From Streptomyces luomodiensis (lineage in GTDB: Bacteria > Actinomycetota > Actinomycetes > Streptomycetales > Streptomycetaceae): a stretch of 64,000 nt of DNA. Location of the stretch: assembly GCF_031679605.1 (NCBI RefSeq), contig NZ_CP117522.1, forward strand, positions 7,006,001 to 7,070,000, written 5' to 3'. The notes beneath the pieces are model-generated. The model searched no databases. It saw nothing but the letters and a program-made list of their open reading frames with translations, and had not been told where the DNA came from. Both the position numbers and the translations under genes were made by a program. The number at the start of each line of letters is the position of its first letter. The first letter of the stretch is position 1. Below are positions 1 through 8,403 of the stretch, one piece after another.

Positions 1-91
1 ACCGAATCGTCAGCCCGCCGCCGGAACAGATAGGCTTTGACCTGACACGCGACCTTCCCACAACAGCACACGCGGCCGAGGAGTCACCCGG
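1..91 (+). promoter_or_regulatory. Upstream region of the rimP-nusA-infB operon
   Basis: This stretch holds no gene. A TAGGCT at 31-36 resembles a Streptomyces housekeeping -10 element, and the same hexamer occurs before dapA, but no good -35 lies at the right spacing. A GAGGAG at 77-82 is the likely ribosome site for rimP. The true promoter may lie outside the window. Confidence 0.3.
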
Positions 92-640
92 ATGAGCACC
101 ACCCAGAGCGAAAGGCTGCGCGGACTGCTGGAACCGCTCGTCAGCGCGCGGGACCTGGATCTGGAAGAGGTCGAGGTGACACCGGCCGGACGGCGGCGTG
201 TGCTGAGAGTGGTCGTGGACTCCGACGACGGCGTCCAGCTGGACACGTGCGCGGAGCTGAGCCGGGACATCTCCCAGACCCTCGACGACACGGACGCGAT
301 GGGGCAGACCCCGTACGTCCTCGAGGTCACCTCTCCCGGCGCCGAGCGCCCCCTGACCGAGCCGCGCCACTACCGCCGCGCCACCGGCCGCCTCATGCGA
401 GCACGACTCGCCGACGGCGGCGAACTGGTCGCCCGGATCGTCTCGGTGGACGACGGGGGCCTCGATCTGGAGGTCCCAGGGGTGAAGGGGCGCAAGCCCA
501 CCGCCAGACGGCTGGCCTTCGAGGAGATCTCCAAGGCGCGGGTGGAGATCGAGTTCAACCGCAAACCCGCGGACAAGCTCACGGAACAGGCCCCGGAGGA
601 ATCCGTGGGCGACGGCGGCGAGAGCAAGGAGGAGGCGTAG
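92..640 (+). CDS. rimP: Ribosome maturation factor RimP
   Basis: Product of 182 aa. RimP binds the free 30S subunit in the cytoplasm and assists late maturation of the small subunit. The sequence shows the two expected parts: an N-terminal alpha/beta domain with the typical [14 protein letters not shown] segment near residue 75, and a C-terminal SH3-like half. An acidic tail follows, as is common in actinobacteria. ATG start with GAGGAG upstream. It is the first gene of the block and is followed after 2 bp by nusA, the conserved rimP-nusA pairing. The identity is secure from motif and neighbourhood. Confidence 0.95.
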   Translation: MSTTQSERLRGLLEPLVSARDLDLEEVEVTPAGRRRVLRVVVDSDDGVQLDTCAELSRDISQTLDDTDAMGQTPYVLEVTSPGAERPLTEPRHYRRATGRLMRARLADGGELVARIVSVDDGGLDLEVPGVKGRKPTARRLAFEEISKARVEIEFNRKPADKLTEQAPEESVGDGGESKEEA

Positions 641-642
641 CC

Positions 643-1635
643 GTGGACATCGACATGAGTGCCCTGCGGGGTCTGGTGCGAGAGAAGGAGATCTCCTTCG
701 ACCTGTTGGTCGAGGCGATCGAGTCGGCCCTCCTCATCGCCTACCACCGCACCGAGGGAAGCCGTCGCCGGGCCCGGGTGGAGCTGAACCGCGACACCGG
801 CCATGTGACCGTATGGGCCCGTGAGGACGCCGAGGACCTGGCGGAGGGGCAGGAGCCCCGCGAGTTCGACGACACCCCCTCCGGCTTCGGCCGGATCGCC
901 GCGATGACCGCCAAGCAGGTCATCCTCCAGCGGCTGCGGGACGCCGAGGAGGAGATCACCTTCGGCGAGTACGCGGGGCGGGAGGGCGATGTCGTCGCCG
1001 GTGTCGTCCAGCAGGGCAAGGACCCCAAGAACGTGCTGGTGGACATCGGCCGGCTCGAGGCGATCCTGCCGGTGCAGGAGCAGGTCCCGGGCGAGGACTA
1101 CGCACACGGCACCCGTCTGCGTACGTACGTGGTACGAGTCGTCAAGGGTGTGCGCGGCCCGTCGGTGACCCTTTCGCGTACGCATCCCAACCTGGTCAAG
1201 AAGCTCTTCGCGCTCGAGGTGCCGGAGATCGCGGACGGTTCGGTGGAGATCGCGGCGATCGCCCGTGAGGCGGGCCACCGCACCAAGATCGCGGTGCGGT
1301 CCACCCGTCCGGGGCTGAACGCCAAGGGCGCGTGCATCGGCCCGATGGGCGGCCGGGTGCGCGCCGTGATGGCCGAGCTGCACGGCGAGAAGATCGACAT
1401 CGTCGACTGGTCGGACGACCCCGCCGAACTGGTGGCGAACGCGCTGTCACCCGCGCGGGTGAGCAAGGTCGAGGTGGTCGATCTGTCGGCCCGCTCGGCG
1501 CGGGTCACCGTGCCGGACTACCAGCTGTCCCTCGCCATCGGCAAGGAGGGGCAGAACGCCCGGCTGGCGGCGCGGCTGACCGGCTGGCGGATCGACATCC
1601 GGCCGGACACCGAGCAGCCGGGTGATCAAGGCTGA
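643..1635 (+). CDS. nusA: Transcription termination/antitermination factor NusA
   Basis: Product of 330 aa, binding RNA polymerase and nascent RNA to modulate pausing, termination and antitermination. The GTG at 643 is chosen because it lies 2 bp after the rimP stop and starts [11 protein letters not shown], the usual actinobacterial N-terminus. The frame is open further upstream, but only as a shadow of rimP. The order is an N-terminal polymerase-binding domain (about 1-105), an S1 domain (about 105-170, with VVAGVVQQG) and two KH domains carrying GPMGGRVR and [11 protein letters not shown]. There are no C-terminal acidic repeats, which is normal for actinobacteria. Probably cotranscribed with rimP and infB. 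Confidence 0.96.
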   Translation: MDIDMSALRGLVREKEISFDLLVEAIESALLIAYHRTEGSRRRARVELNRDTGHVTVWAREDAEDLAEGQEPREFDDTPSGFGRIAAMTAKQVILQRLRDAEEEITFGEYAGREGDVVAGVVQQGKDPKNVLVDIGRLEAILPVQEQVPGEDYAHGTRLRTYVVRVVKGVRGPSVTLSRTHPNLVKKLFALEVPEIADGSVEIAAIAREAGHRTKIAVRSTRPGLNAKGACIGPMGGRVRAVMAELHGEKIDIVDWSDDPAELVANALSPARVSKVEVVDLSARSARVTVPDYQLSLAIGKEGQNARLAARLTGWRIDIRPDTEQPGDQG

Positions 1636-1731
1636 TTCCGGTCGGAGTCGCTCGGGGTCCAGTCGAAATCAGTGACGGTTCGATCACTCCCCCCAAGGGG
1701 TGGTGTCGGCACAGGGAGGTAGACTTAAGCA

Positions 1732-2019
1732 GTGTCTGGCCGCACGCGAGCTGGTGCCTGCCCTGAGAGAACGTGTGTGGGATGCCGGGATCGGGCGGCC
1801 AAGAACGATCTGCTGCGCATCGTGGCGGTCGAGGGTGTTTGTGTCCCCGACCGACGCGGTACGCTCCCCGGTCGGGGTGCTTATGTACACCCCACACGGG
1901 TCTGCCTGGACCTGGCGGTCCGCCGCCGGGCCCTCTCTCGGGCCTTCAGGGGGCCGGGAGCGCTCGACACCACGGCCCTGCGCCGGTTTGTCGAGCAGGG
2001 TGAGCAGGCGACACCCTGA
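1732..2019 (+). CDS. YlxR family RNA-binding protein (DUF448)
   Basis: Product of 95 aa. YlxR proteins are small and basic and are encoded between nusA and infB in most Gram-positive bacteria. Their role is not settled: RNA binding and an effect on RNase P or transcription have been proposed. The sequence shows the family signature: an N-terminal RTCVGCRD motif and the central GRGAYVHP loop, followed by a basic helix. The start is GTG at 1732, preceded by GGGAGGT at 1714-1720. Position between nusA and infB supports the call. Confidence 0.9.
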   Translation: MSGRTRAGACPERTCVGCRDRAAKNDLLRIVAVEGVCVPDRRGTLPGRGAYVHPTRVCLDLAVRRRALSRAFRGPGALDTTALRRFVEQGEQATP

Positions 2020-2090
2020 GTAGTTGGAAGAACGGCACGGGACACCGTGCGGTCAGGTACCTCGCGAGTCGGAAGTAGGTCGAGATTGCG

Positions 2091-2133
2091 ATGAGCACTC
2101 GATGAGTACGCGATGAGTACGCCCATGAAGTAG
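2091..2133 (+). repeat. 11-bp tandem repeat forming three overlapping micro-ORFs before infB
   Basis: An ATGAGYACKCG unit occurs twice plus a partial third. It creates three short frames, ATG at 2091, 2102 and 2113, each overlapping the previous stop through ATGA: MSTR-stop, MSTR-stop and MSTPMK-stop. They lie in the infB leader 38 bp before its GTG. Whether they are translated is unknown. Confidence 0.4.
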
Positions 2134-2171
2134 CGACGGTCCGGCGGCAACCCGGACCTAAAAGGAGCGAA

Positions 2172-5100
2172 GTGGCTAAGGTCCGGGTATACGAACTCGC
2201 CAAGGAGTTCGGAGTTGAGAGCAAGGTCGTCATGGCCAAGCTCCAAGAACTCGGTGAATTTGTACGTTCGGCGTCCTCGACGATCGAGGCGCCGGTTGTG
2301 CGCAAGTTGACTGACGCTTTCCAGGGTGGCAACGGCTCCGGCCGCGGCGCTGGTAAGCCCTCGGCGCCGCGCAAGGCGACGCCCAAGCCGCCGACCCCCG
2401 GTCCGGCGGCCGCGGCCCGTCCGGCCGCCCCCAAGCCCCCGACGCCCGGCCCCAAGCCGGGTGCCCCCGAGGGCCAGCGCGGTACGCCGCCCGCGGCGCC
2501 CACTCCGGGCCCGCGTCCCACGCCGGGTGCCCGTCCGACCCCCGGCCCCAAGCCGGGCCCCGCGCCGGCGGCTCCGGCGCAGCCCGAGTTCACCGCCCCG
2601 CCGTCCCCCGGCCCCAAGCCCGCCGCGGCCAAGCCGGGTGCGCCCGGCAAGCCGGGTGCCACGCCCGGTCCGCGCCCCGGCGGCCGTCCGGGCGCACCGG
2701 GTCAGGGCCAGGGCGGCCAGGGCCAGGGTGGCCGTGGTGCCCCGCGTCCGGGCCAGGAGCGTCCGCGTCCGGGTGCGCCCCGTCCGGCCGGTCCCCGTCC
2801 GGGTAACAACCCCTTCACCTCCGGTGGCTCCACCGGTATGGCGCGCCCGCAGGCGCCCCGTCCCGGCGGCGCCCCGCGCCCCGGCGGCCAGCCCGGCCCC
2901 GGCCCGCGCCCGCAGGGCGGCGGCCAGGGCGGTCCGGGCCGCGGCCAGGGCGGTCCCGGCGGCCCCCGGCCCACTCCGGGCCAGATGCCCCGTCCGCAGG
3001 GCGCCCAGGGCGGCGGCCCGCGTCCGGGTCCCGGCGGCGGTCCGCGCCCGAACCCGGGCATGATGCCGCAGCGTCCGGCCGCCGGCCCGCGTCCGGGCCC
3101 CGGCGGCGGTCGCGGTCCCGGCGGTGCCGGTCGTCCCGGTGGCGGTGGCGGCGGTCGTCCCGGTGGCGGTTTCGCCGGCCGTCCCGGTGGCGGTGGCGGC
3201 GGTCGTCCCGGTGGCGGCGGCGGTTTCGCCGGTCGTCCCGGTGGTGGCGGCGGCTTCGGTGGCGGCGGTGGCCGTCCCGGCTTCGGCGGCCGTCCGGGTG
3301 GTCCCGGTGGCCGTGGTGGCACCCAGGGCGCGTTCGGCCGTCCCGGCGGTCCGGCGCGTCGTGGCCGCAAGTCGAAGCGGCAGAGGCGCCAGGAGTACGA
3401 GGCCATGCAGGCCCCGTCCATCGGCGGTGTGATGCTGCCGCGCGGCAACGGCCAGACGGTCCGGCTGTCGCGGGGTGCCTCGCTCACCGACTTCGCGGAG
3501 AAGATCAACGCCAACCCGGCGTCCCTGGTCCAGGTGATGTTCAACCTGGGCGAGATGGTCACCGCGACGCAGTCCGTCTCCGACGAGACGCTTCAGCTTC
3601 TCGCCGACGAGATGAACTACAACGTCGAGATCGTGAGCCCGGAGGAGGAGGACCGCGAGCTCCTCGAGTCCTTCGACATCGAGTTCGGTGAGGACGAGGG
3701 CGGCGAGGAGATGCTCGTCGCGCGTCCGCCGGTGGTGACCGTCATGGGTCACGTCGACCACGGTAAGACCCGCCTGCTGGACGCGATCCGCAAGACCAAC
3801 GTGGTCGCGGGCGAGGCCGGCGGCATCACCCAGCACATCGGTGCCTACCAGGTCTCGACCGAGGTCAACGACGAAGAGCGCAGGATCACCTTCATCGACA
3901 CCCCGGGTCACGAGGCGTTCACCGCCATGCGTGCCCGTGGTGCCAAGTCGACCGACATCGCGATCCTCGTGGTGGCGGCCAACGACGGTGTGATGCCCCA
4001 GACGATCGAGGCGCTGAACCACGCCAAGGCGGCCGACGTGCCGATCGTGGTCGCGGTCAACAAGATCGACGTCGAGGGTGCGGACCCGACCAAGGTGCGC
4101 GGTCAGCTGACCGAGTACGGCCTGGTGGCCGAGGAGTACGGCGGCGACACCATGTTCGTCGACATCTCCGCCAAGCAGGGTCTGCACATCGACAGCCTGC
4201 TGGAGGCCGTCGTCCTCACCGCCGACGCCTCGCTCGACCTGCGGGCCAACCCGGAGCAGGACGCACAGGGCATCGCGATCGAGGCCCACCTCGACCGCGG
4301 CCGCGGCGCCGTGGCCACCGTGCTGGTCCAGCGCGGCACCCTGCGGGTCGGCGACACGATGGTCGTGGGCGACGCCTACGGCCGCGTCCGGGCGATGCTC
4401 GACGACAACGGGAACGCGCTGGAGGAGGCCGGTCCGGCGACCCCGGTCCTGGTGCTCGGTCTGACCAACGTGCCCGGTGCGGGTGACAACTTCCTCGTCG
4501 TCGACGAGGACCGCACCGCCCGCCAGATCGCCGAGAAGCGCGCCGCCCGCGAGCGGAACGCCGCCTTCGCCAAGCGCACCCGCCGGGTCTCCCTGGAGGA
4601 CCTGGACAAGGTGCTCAAGGCCGGTCAGGTCCAGCAGCTCAACCTCATCATCAAGGGCGACGCGTCCGGTTCGGTGGAGGCTCTCGAGTCCTCGCTGCTC
4701 CAGCTCGACGTCGGCGAAGAGGTGGACCTGCGGGTGCTGCACCGCGGTGTGGGTGCGGTCACCGAGACCGACATCGACCTGGCGACCGGTTCCGACGCCA
4801 TCGTCATCGGCTTCAACGTGCGCGCCGACGGGCGTGCCACGCAGATGGCCGAGCGCGAGGGCGTGGACGTCCGCTACTACTCGGTCATCTACCAGGTGAT
4901 CGAGGAGATCGAGGCGGCCCTGAAGGGCATGCTCAAGCCGGAGTACGAAGAGGTCGAGCTCGGTACGGCGGAGATCCGCGAGATCTTCCGCTCGTCCAAG
5001 CTGGGCAACATCGCCGGTGTGCTCATCCGCTCCGGCGAGGTCCGGCGGAACACCAAGGCCCGCCTGCTCCGCGACGGCAAGGTCGTGGCGGAGAACCTCA

Positions 5101-5246
5101 ACATCGAGGGTCTGCGTCGCTTCAAGGACGACGTCACCGAGATTCGCGAGGGCTTCGAGGGCGGTATCAACCTCGGCAGCTACAACGACATCAAGGTCGA
5201 CGACGTCATCGCGACGTACGAGATGCGCGAGAAGCCGCGCGGCTGA
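2172..5246 (+). CDS. infB: Translation initiation factor IF-2
   Basis: Product of 1024 aa, the GTPase that brings initiator tRNA to the 30S subunit and promotes 50S joining. GTG start preceded by AAAGGAG at 2161-2167. The first about 60 residues form the IF2-N fold. A very long low-complexity linker follows, Pro/Lys/Ala-rich then Gly/Arg-rich, up to about residue 400, as expected in Streptomyces. The GTPase domain carries GHVDHGKT at about 526, DTPGH at about 576 and NKID at about 630. Domains II, III and the tRNA-binding C-terminus follow. Length is normal for the genus. Confidence 0.98.
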   Translation: MAKVRVYELAKEFGVESKVVMAKLQELGEFVRSASSTIEAPVVRKLTDAFQGGNGSGRGAGKPSAPRKATPKPPTPGPAAAARPAAPKPPTPGPKPGAPEGQRGTPPAAPTPGPRPTPGARPTPGPKPGPAPAAPAQPEFTAPPSPGPKPAAAKPGAPGKPGATPGPRPGGRPGAPGQGQGGQGQGGRGAPRPGQERPRPGAPRPAGPRPGNNPFTSGGSTGMARPQAPRPGGAPRPGGQPGPGPRPQGGGQGGPGRGQGGPGGPRPTPGQMPRPQGAQGGGPRPGPGGGPRPNPGMMPQRPAAGPRPGPGGGRGPGGAGRPGGGGGGRPGGGFAGRPGGGGGGRPGGGGGFAGRPGGGGGFGGGGGRPGFGGRPGGPGGRGGTQGAFGRPGGPARRGRKSKRQRRQEYEAMQAPSIGGVMLPRGNGQTVRLSRGASLTDFAEKINANPASLVQVMFNLGEMVTATQSVSDETLQLLADEMNYNVEIVSPEEEDRELLESFDIEFGEDEGGEEMLVARPPVVTVMGHVDHGKTRLLDAIRKTNVVAGEAGGITQHIGAYQVSTEVNDEERRITFIDTPGHEAFTAMRARGAKSTDIAILVVAANDGVMPQTIEALNHAKAADVPIVVAVNKIDVEGADPTKVRGQLTEYGLVAEEYGGDTMFVDISAKQGLHIDSLLEAVVLTADASLDLRANPEQDAQGIAIEAHLDRGRGAVATVLVQRGTLRVGDTMVVGDAYGRVRAMLDDNGNALEEAGPATPVLVLGLTNVPGAGDNFLVVDEDRTARQIAEKRAARERNAAFAKRTRRVSLEDLDKVLKAGQVQQLNLIIKGDASGSVEALESSLLQLDVGEEVDLRVLHRGVGAVTETDIDLATGSDAIVIGFNVRADGRATQMAEREGVDVRYYSVIYQVIEEIEAALKGMLKPEYEEVELGTAEIREIFRSSKLGNIAGVLIRSGEVRRNTKARLLRDGKVVAENLNIEGLRRFKDDVTEIREGFEGGINLGSYNDIKVDDVIATYEMREKPRG

Positions 5247-5261
5247 CGAGCGGCTGTCCAT

Positions 5262-5302
5262 CCGGGGCCGGTCGGCGGAGGAATTCCGTCGATCGGCCCC
5301 GG
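5262..5302 (+). terminator. Hairpin after infB
   Basis: The 9-nt arms CCGGGGCCG (5262-5270) and CGGCCCCGG (5294-5302) pair perfectly. An inner GGA/TCC and TCG/CGA extension makes a longer imperfect stem. There is no T-run, as is usual in Streptomyces. It may end or attenuate infB transcription before the DUF503 gene. Confidence 0.6.
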
Positions 5303-5369
5303 CCCTTGCGTGTACGGTGCCAGAAGTCCGCATTCTCAAAGGCCCCACGGGTGGCTAGACCCGGACCGC

Positions 5370-5666
5370 ATGTATGTAGGGACGTTGTCCTTTGACCTGC
5401 TTCTCGGCGACGTACGGTCGTTGAAGGAGAAGCGCTCCGTCGTCCGCCCGATCGTCGCCGAGCTGCACCGCAAATTCGCGGTGAGCGTGGCGGAGGTCGG
5501 AGACCAGGACCTGTACCGCAGGGCCCGGATCGGCCTCGCGATGGTCTCCGGGGACACGGGCCACCTCAGCGAGGTGCTCGACCGCTGCGAGCGGCTGGTG
5601 GCGGCGCGGCCGGAGGTGGAGCTGCTGTCGGTGCGGCGGCGGTTCCACGGTGGCGATGATGAATGA
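5370..5666 (+). CDS. DUF503 (YlxP-like) protein
   Basis: Product of 98 aa, matching the small DUF503/YlxP family that sits between infB and rbfA in many Gram-positives. Its function is unknown; the location suggests a role linked to ribosomes. Visible family traits are the N-terminal beta strand MYVGTLSFDLLLGDVRSLKEKR and a conserved LKEKRSVV segment. The ATG at 5370 is preferred over an upstream frame extension because it gives the canonical N-terminus. It lies 123 bp after infB, beyond a hairpin, and 70 bp before rbfA. Confidence 0.85.
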   Translation: MYVGTLSFDLLLGDVRSLKEKRSVVRPIVAELHRKFAVSVAEVGDQDLYRRARIGLAMVSGDTGHLSEVLDRCERLVAARPEVELLSVRRRFHGGDDE

Positions 5667-5736
5667 GGGCCGGACCGGCGGTCGCAGACCGTCCCCGGCC
5701 ATCGATGACTGACGCGAAGAAGAGAGAAGAAGACGC

Positions 5737-6210
5737 ATGACCGACACCGCGCGGGCACGCAAGCTGGCGGACCGCATCCGGGTCGTGGTCGCGGAGACCC
5801 TACAGCGGCGGATCAAGGACCCGCGACTGGGCTATGTGACCATCACCGACACCCGGATCACCGGTGATCTGCGGGAGGCGACCGTCTTCTACACGGTCTT
5901 CGGCGACGACGAGGAGCGGGCGGCCTCCGCCGCGGCCCTGGAGAGCGCCAAGGGCGTGCTGCGGTCGGAGGTCGGACGGCAGACCGGGGTGCGCTTCACC
6001 CCGACCCTGACGTTCGTCCCGGACGCGCTGCCGGAGAACGCCCGCACCATCGACGATCTGCTCGCCAAGGCCAAGGCCGCGGACGCCGAGGTGCGCCAGG
6101 CGTCCTCGGGTGCCAGCTACGCCGGCGACGCCGACCCCTACCGCAAGCCCGGCCAGGAGGCGGACGACGAGGAGCCCGGCACGGACGGCAAGGGTTCATC
6201 GGACGTATGA
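5737..6210 (+). CDS. rbfA: Ribosome-binding factor A
   Basis: Product of 157 aa, a KH-fold protein that binds the 30S subunit and is needed for 16S rRNA 5'-end maturation. The sequence has the typical N-terminus ([22 protein letters not shown]) and the [21 protein letters not shown] strand region. An acidic, low-complexity C-terminal tail of about 40 residues follows. ATG start with an AAGAGAGAAGAAG purine stretch upstream. Its last codons overlap the truB start (ATGA), indicating translational coupling. Confidence 0.95.
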   Translation: MTDTARARKLADRIRVVVAETLQRRIKDPRLGYVTITDTRITGDLREATVFYTVFGDDEERAASAAALESAKGVLRSEVGRQTGVRFTPTLTFVPDALPENARTIDDLLAKAKAADAEVRQASSGASYAGDADPYRKPGQEADDEEPGTDGKGSSDV

Positions 6211-7121
6211 CGCGCAACGGCAAGGCCGGTTCCGGGGCACCGGACGGCCTGGTGATCGTCGACAAACCAGCTGGTTTCACCTCGCACGACGTCGTCGCCA
6301 AGATGCGCCGCTTCGCCGGCACCCGGCGGGTCGGCCACGCCGGGACGCTGGACCCGATGGCCACGGGCGTGCTCGTGGTCGGCGTGGAGAAGGCGACCCG
6401 GCTGCTGGGCCATCTGGCGCTGACCGAGAAGGAGTACCGGGCCACCATCCGGCTCGGCCAGACCACGGTCACCGATGACGCGGAGGGCGAGATCACCTCC
6501 TCGGACGGCGCCGCCGGGCTCGCGCCGAGCGCCGTCCAGGCCGGGATCGAGGAGCTGACCGGGGACATCCAGCAGGTCCCGTCGAAGGTCAGCGCCATCA
6601 AGATCGACGGCAAGCGTTCCTACGCACGGGCGCGGGAGGGCGAGGAGTTCGCGATCCCGGCGCGGCCGGTGACCGTCTCCTCCTTCGTCCTCCACGACCA
6701 CCGTGAGGCCAAGGCGGAGGACGGCACCGCCGTATCCGACCTGGATGTCACGGTGGTGTGCTCCTCCGGCACCTACATCCGGGCGCTGGCGCGCGACCTG
6801 GGCGCCGGGCTGGGCGTCGGCGGCCACCTCACGGCCCTGCGCCGGACCCGGGTCGGCCCGTACGGGCTGGCGGCGGCCAGGACGCTGGAGCGGCTGGAGG
6901 AGTCGCTGGAGGTCATGCCCATCGCCGAGGCCGCGGCCGCCGCCTTCCCGCGCTGGGACGTGGACGCCCGCCAGGCCCGGCTGCTGGGCAACGGCGTGCG
7001 GATCGACATGCCGTCGGCGGGCGCGCCGGGGCCGGTCGCGGTCTTCGGGCCGGAGGGGCGCTTCCTGGCCCTCGTGGAGGAGTCGAAGGGCAAGGCGAAG
7101 AGCCTGGCCGTCTTCGTATGA
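6207..7121 (+). CDS. truB: tRNA pseudouridine(55) synthase TruB
   Basis: Product of 304 aa that isomerises U55 of the tRNA T-loop to pseudouridine. It opens with [18 protein letters not shown]. The catalytic aspartate lies in the [14 protein letters not shown] motif at about residues 46-59, the TruB signature. The later [10 protein letters not shown] motif and a C-terminal PUA-like region are present. The start overlaps the rbfA stop by 4 bp. The stop lies inside a short repeat cluster, so the last residues adjoin repetitive DNA. Confidence 0.96.
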   Translation: MTRNGKAGSGAPDGLVIVDKPAGFTSHDVVAKMRRFAGTRRVGHAGTLDPMATGVLVVGVEKATRLLGHLALTEKEYRATIRLGQTTVTDDAEGEITSSDGAAGLAPSAVQAGIEELTGDIQQVPSKVSAIKIDGKRSYARAREGEEFAIPARPVTVSSFVLHDHREAKAEDGTAVSDLDVTVVCSSGTYIRALARDLGAGLGVGGHLTALRRTRVGPYGLAAARTLERLEESLEVMPIAEAAAAAFPRWDVDARQARLLGNGVRIDMPSAGAPGPVAVFGPEGRFLALVEESKGKAKSLAVFV

Positions 7122-7184
7122 GGCCATTGAGGCCATCCACGTATGAGGCCATCGACGTATGAGGCCACGTACGAGGCCATCGAC
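7118..7184 (+). repeat. Imperfect GAGGCCATCGACGTAT tandem repeat at the end of truB
   Basis: The unit (T/C)GAGGCCATCGACGTAT occurs in about five degenerate copies beginning at the truB stop codon. The copies keep TGA or ATGA in several frames. No function is evident; replication slippage at the gene end would explain it. Confidence 0.55.
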
Positions 7185-7195
7185 CCCAGGCCGCG

Positions 7196-7225
7196 TTGCG
7201 AGCGCCCGAGCCGGCCGCCTACGGT
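7196..7225 (+). promoter_or_regulatory. Candidate ribF promoter
   Basis: TTGCGA (7196-7201) and TACGGT (7220-7225) are separated by 18 bp, a fair match to the housekeeping sigma consensus in Streptomyces. They lie about 118 bp before ribF. This is inference from hexamers only. Confidence 0.4.
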
Positions 7226-7342
7226 GGCTTCCGGCCGGTCCGGGCGCTTGCGGCGACCACCGATGCGAGGTGGACGCCTGGGGCATGGCAGTCTTAGACC
7301 TGCGAAGTCGACAGACAAAGGTTCGGGCGAGGAGCGGGCAAA

Positions 7343-8296
7343 GTGCAGCGCTGGCGTGGCTTGGAGGACATCCCCGAGGGCTGGGGGCGCAGCGTCGTCA
7401 CCATCGGTTCCTACGACGGGGTGCACCGAGGACACCAGCTGATCATCGGCCGTGCCGTGGCACGGGCGCGTGAGCTGGGTGTACCGGCGGTCGTGGTCAC
7501 CTTCGACCCGCATCCGAGCGAGGTCGTGCGGCCGGGCAGCCATCCGCCGCTGCTCGCCACGCATCAGCGGCGCGCGGAGCTGATGGCCGGGCTGGGCGTG
7601 GACGCGGTGCTGGTCCTGCCGTTCACGGCCGAGTTCTCCCGGCTCGCCCCCGCCGACTTCGTGGTGAAGGTGCTGGTCGACAAGTTGCACGCACGGGTCG
7701 TGGTGGAGGGCCCCAATTTCCGCTTCGGCCACAAGGCCGCCGGGAACGTCGCCTTCCTGCGCGAACTCGGCACCACCTACGACTACGAGGTCGAGGTCGT
7801 CGACCTGTACGAGCGCGGCGCGGCGGGCGGCGGCGAGCCGTTCTCCTCCACACTGGTGCGCCGTCTGGTCGCGGAGGGCGATGTCACGGGCGCGATGGAG
7901 GTCCTCGGCCGGCCGCACCGCGTCGAGGGTGTGGTGGTGCGCGGTGCGCAGCGCGGCCGTGAGCTGGGCTTTCCGACGGCCAACCTGGAGACCCCGGCGC
8001 ACACCGCGATCCCGGCCGACGGCGTCTACGCCGGCTGGCTGACGGCGCGGGGCGAGGCGATGCCCGCGGCCATCTCGGTCGGCACCAATCCGCAGTTCGA
8101 CGGCACCGAGCGGACGGTCGAGGCGTATGCGATCGACCGGGTCGGACTGGATCTGTACGGGCTCCATGTCGAGGTCGACTTCCTCGCCTATCTGCGGGGC
8201 CAGGAGAAGTTCGACTCGATCGAGGCGCTGCTGGAGCGCATGGCGGCCGATGTGAAGCGGGCCCGCGAACTCGTCGAGGAGCACGACGGCAGCTGA
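7343..8296 (+). CDS. ribF: Bifunctional riboflavin kinase / FAD synthetase
   Basis: Product of 317 aa that phosphorylates riboflavin to FMN and adenylylates FMN to FAD. The N-terminal nucleotidyltransferase half shows SVVTIGSYDGVHRGHQ (the HxGH-type motif) and VVEGPNFRFGHKAAG. The C-terminal riboflavin kinase half shows RGRELGFPTANLETP. A GTG start at 7343 gives the usual MQRWRGLEDIPEGWGRSVV N-terminus. It ends in a convergent arrangement with the next gene, separated by a hairpin. Confidence 0.96.
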   Translation: MQRWRGLEDIPEGWGRSVVTIGSYDGVHRGHQLIIGRAVARARELGVPAVVVTFDPHPSEVVRPGSHPPLLATHQRRAELMAGLGVDAVLVLPFTAEFSRLAPADFVVKVLVDKLHARVVVEGPNFRFGHKAAGNVAFLRELGTTYDYEVEVVDLYERGAAGGGEPFSSTLVRRLVAEGDVTGAMEVLGRPHRVEGVVVRGAQRGRELGFPTANLETPAHTAIPADGVYAGWLTARGEAMPAAISVGTNPQFDGTERTVEAYAIDRVGLDLYGLHVEVDFLAYLRGQEKFDSIEALLERMAADVKRARELVEEHDGS

Positions 8297-8348
8297 CGCG
8301 CCGTGTGGTGAGCGCGGACGCGCCGCCCGTGCGTCGTCGCCAACGCGC

Positions 8349-8390
8349 ATGCGCCCCGTGGGACCGGATCACCGGCCCTACGGGGCGCAT
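8349..8390. terminator. Bidirectional hairpin between ribF and the ParA-like gene
   Basis: The arms ATGCGCCCCGT (8349-8359) and ACGGGGCGCAT (8380-8390) are perfectly complementary, with an inner CCGG pair. It lies between two converging genes and fits a shared terminator. Confidence 0.7.
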
Positions 8391-8403
8391 CTTCTCCCGC
8401 TCG

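Noticed and set aside
2326..3375. Unusually repetitive region in infB
   Set aside because: A long Pro- then Gly-rich linker is normal in Streptomyces IF2.
1881..5348. 1155-codon open frame antisense to infB
   Set aside because: It mirrors infB; its low-complexity Ala/Thr/Gly translation is what a high-GC gene gives on the opposite strand. No family match and no ribosome site.
7118..7184. Possible CRISPR-like repeats
   Set aside because: Units are adjacent with no spacers and are degenerate; no cas genes are present anywhere in the window.
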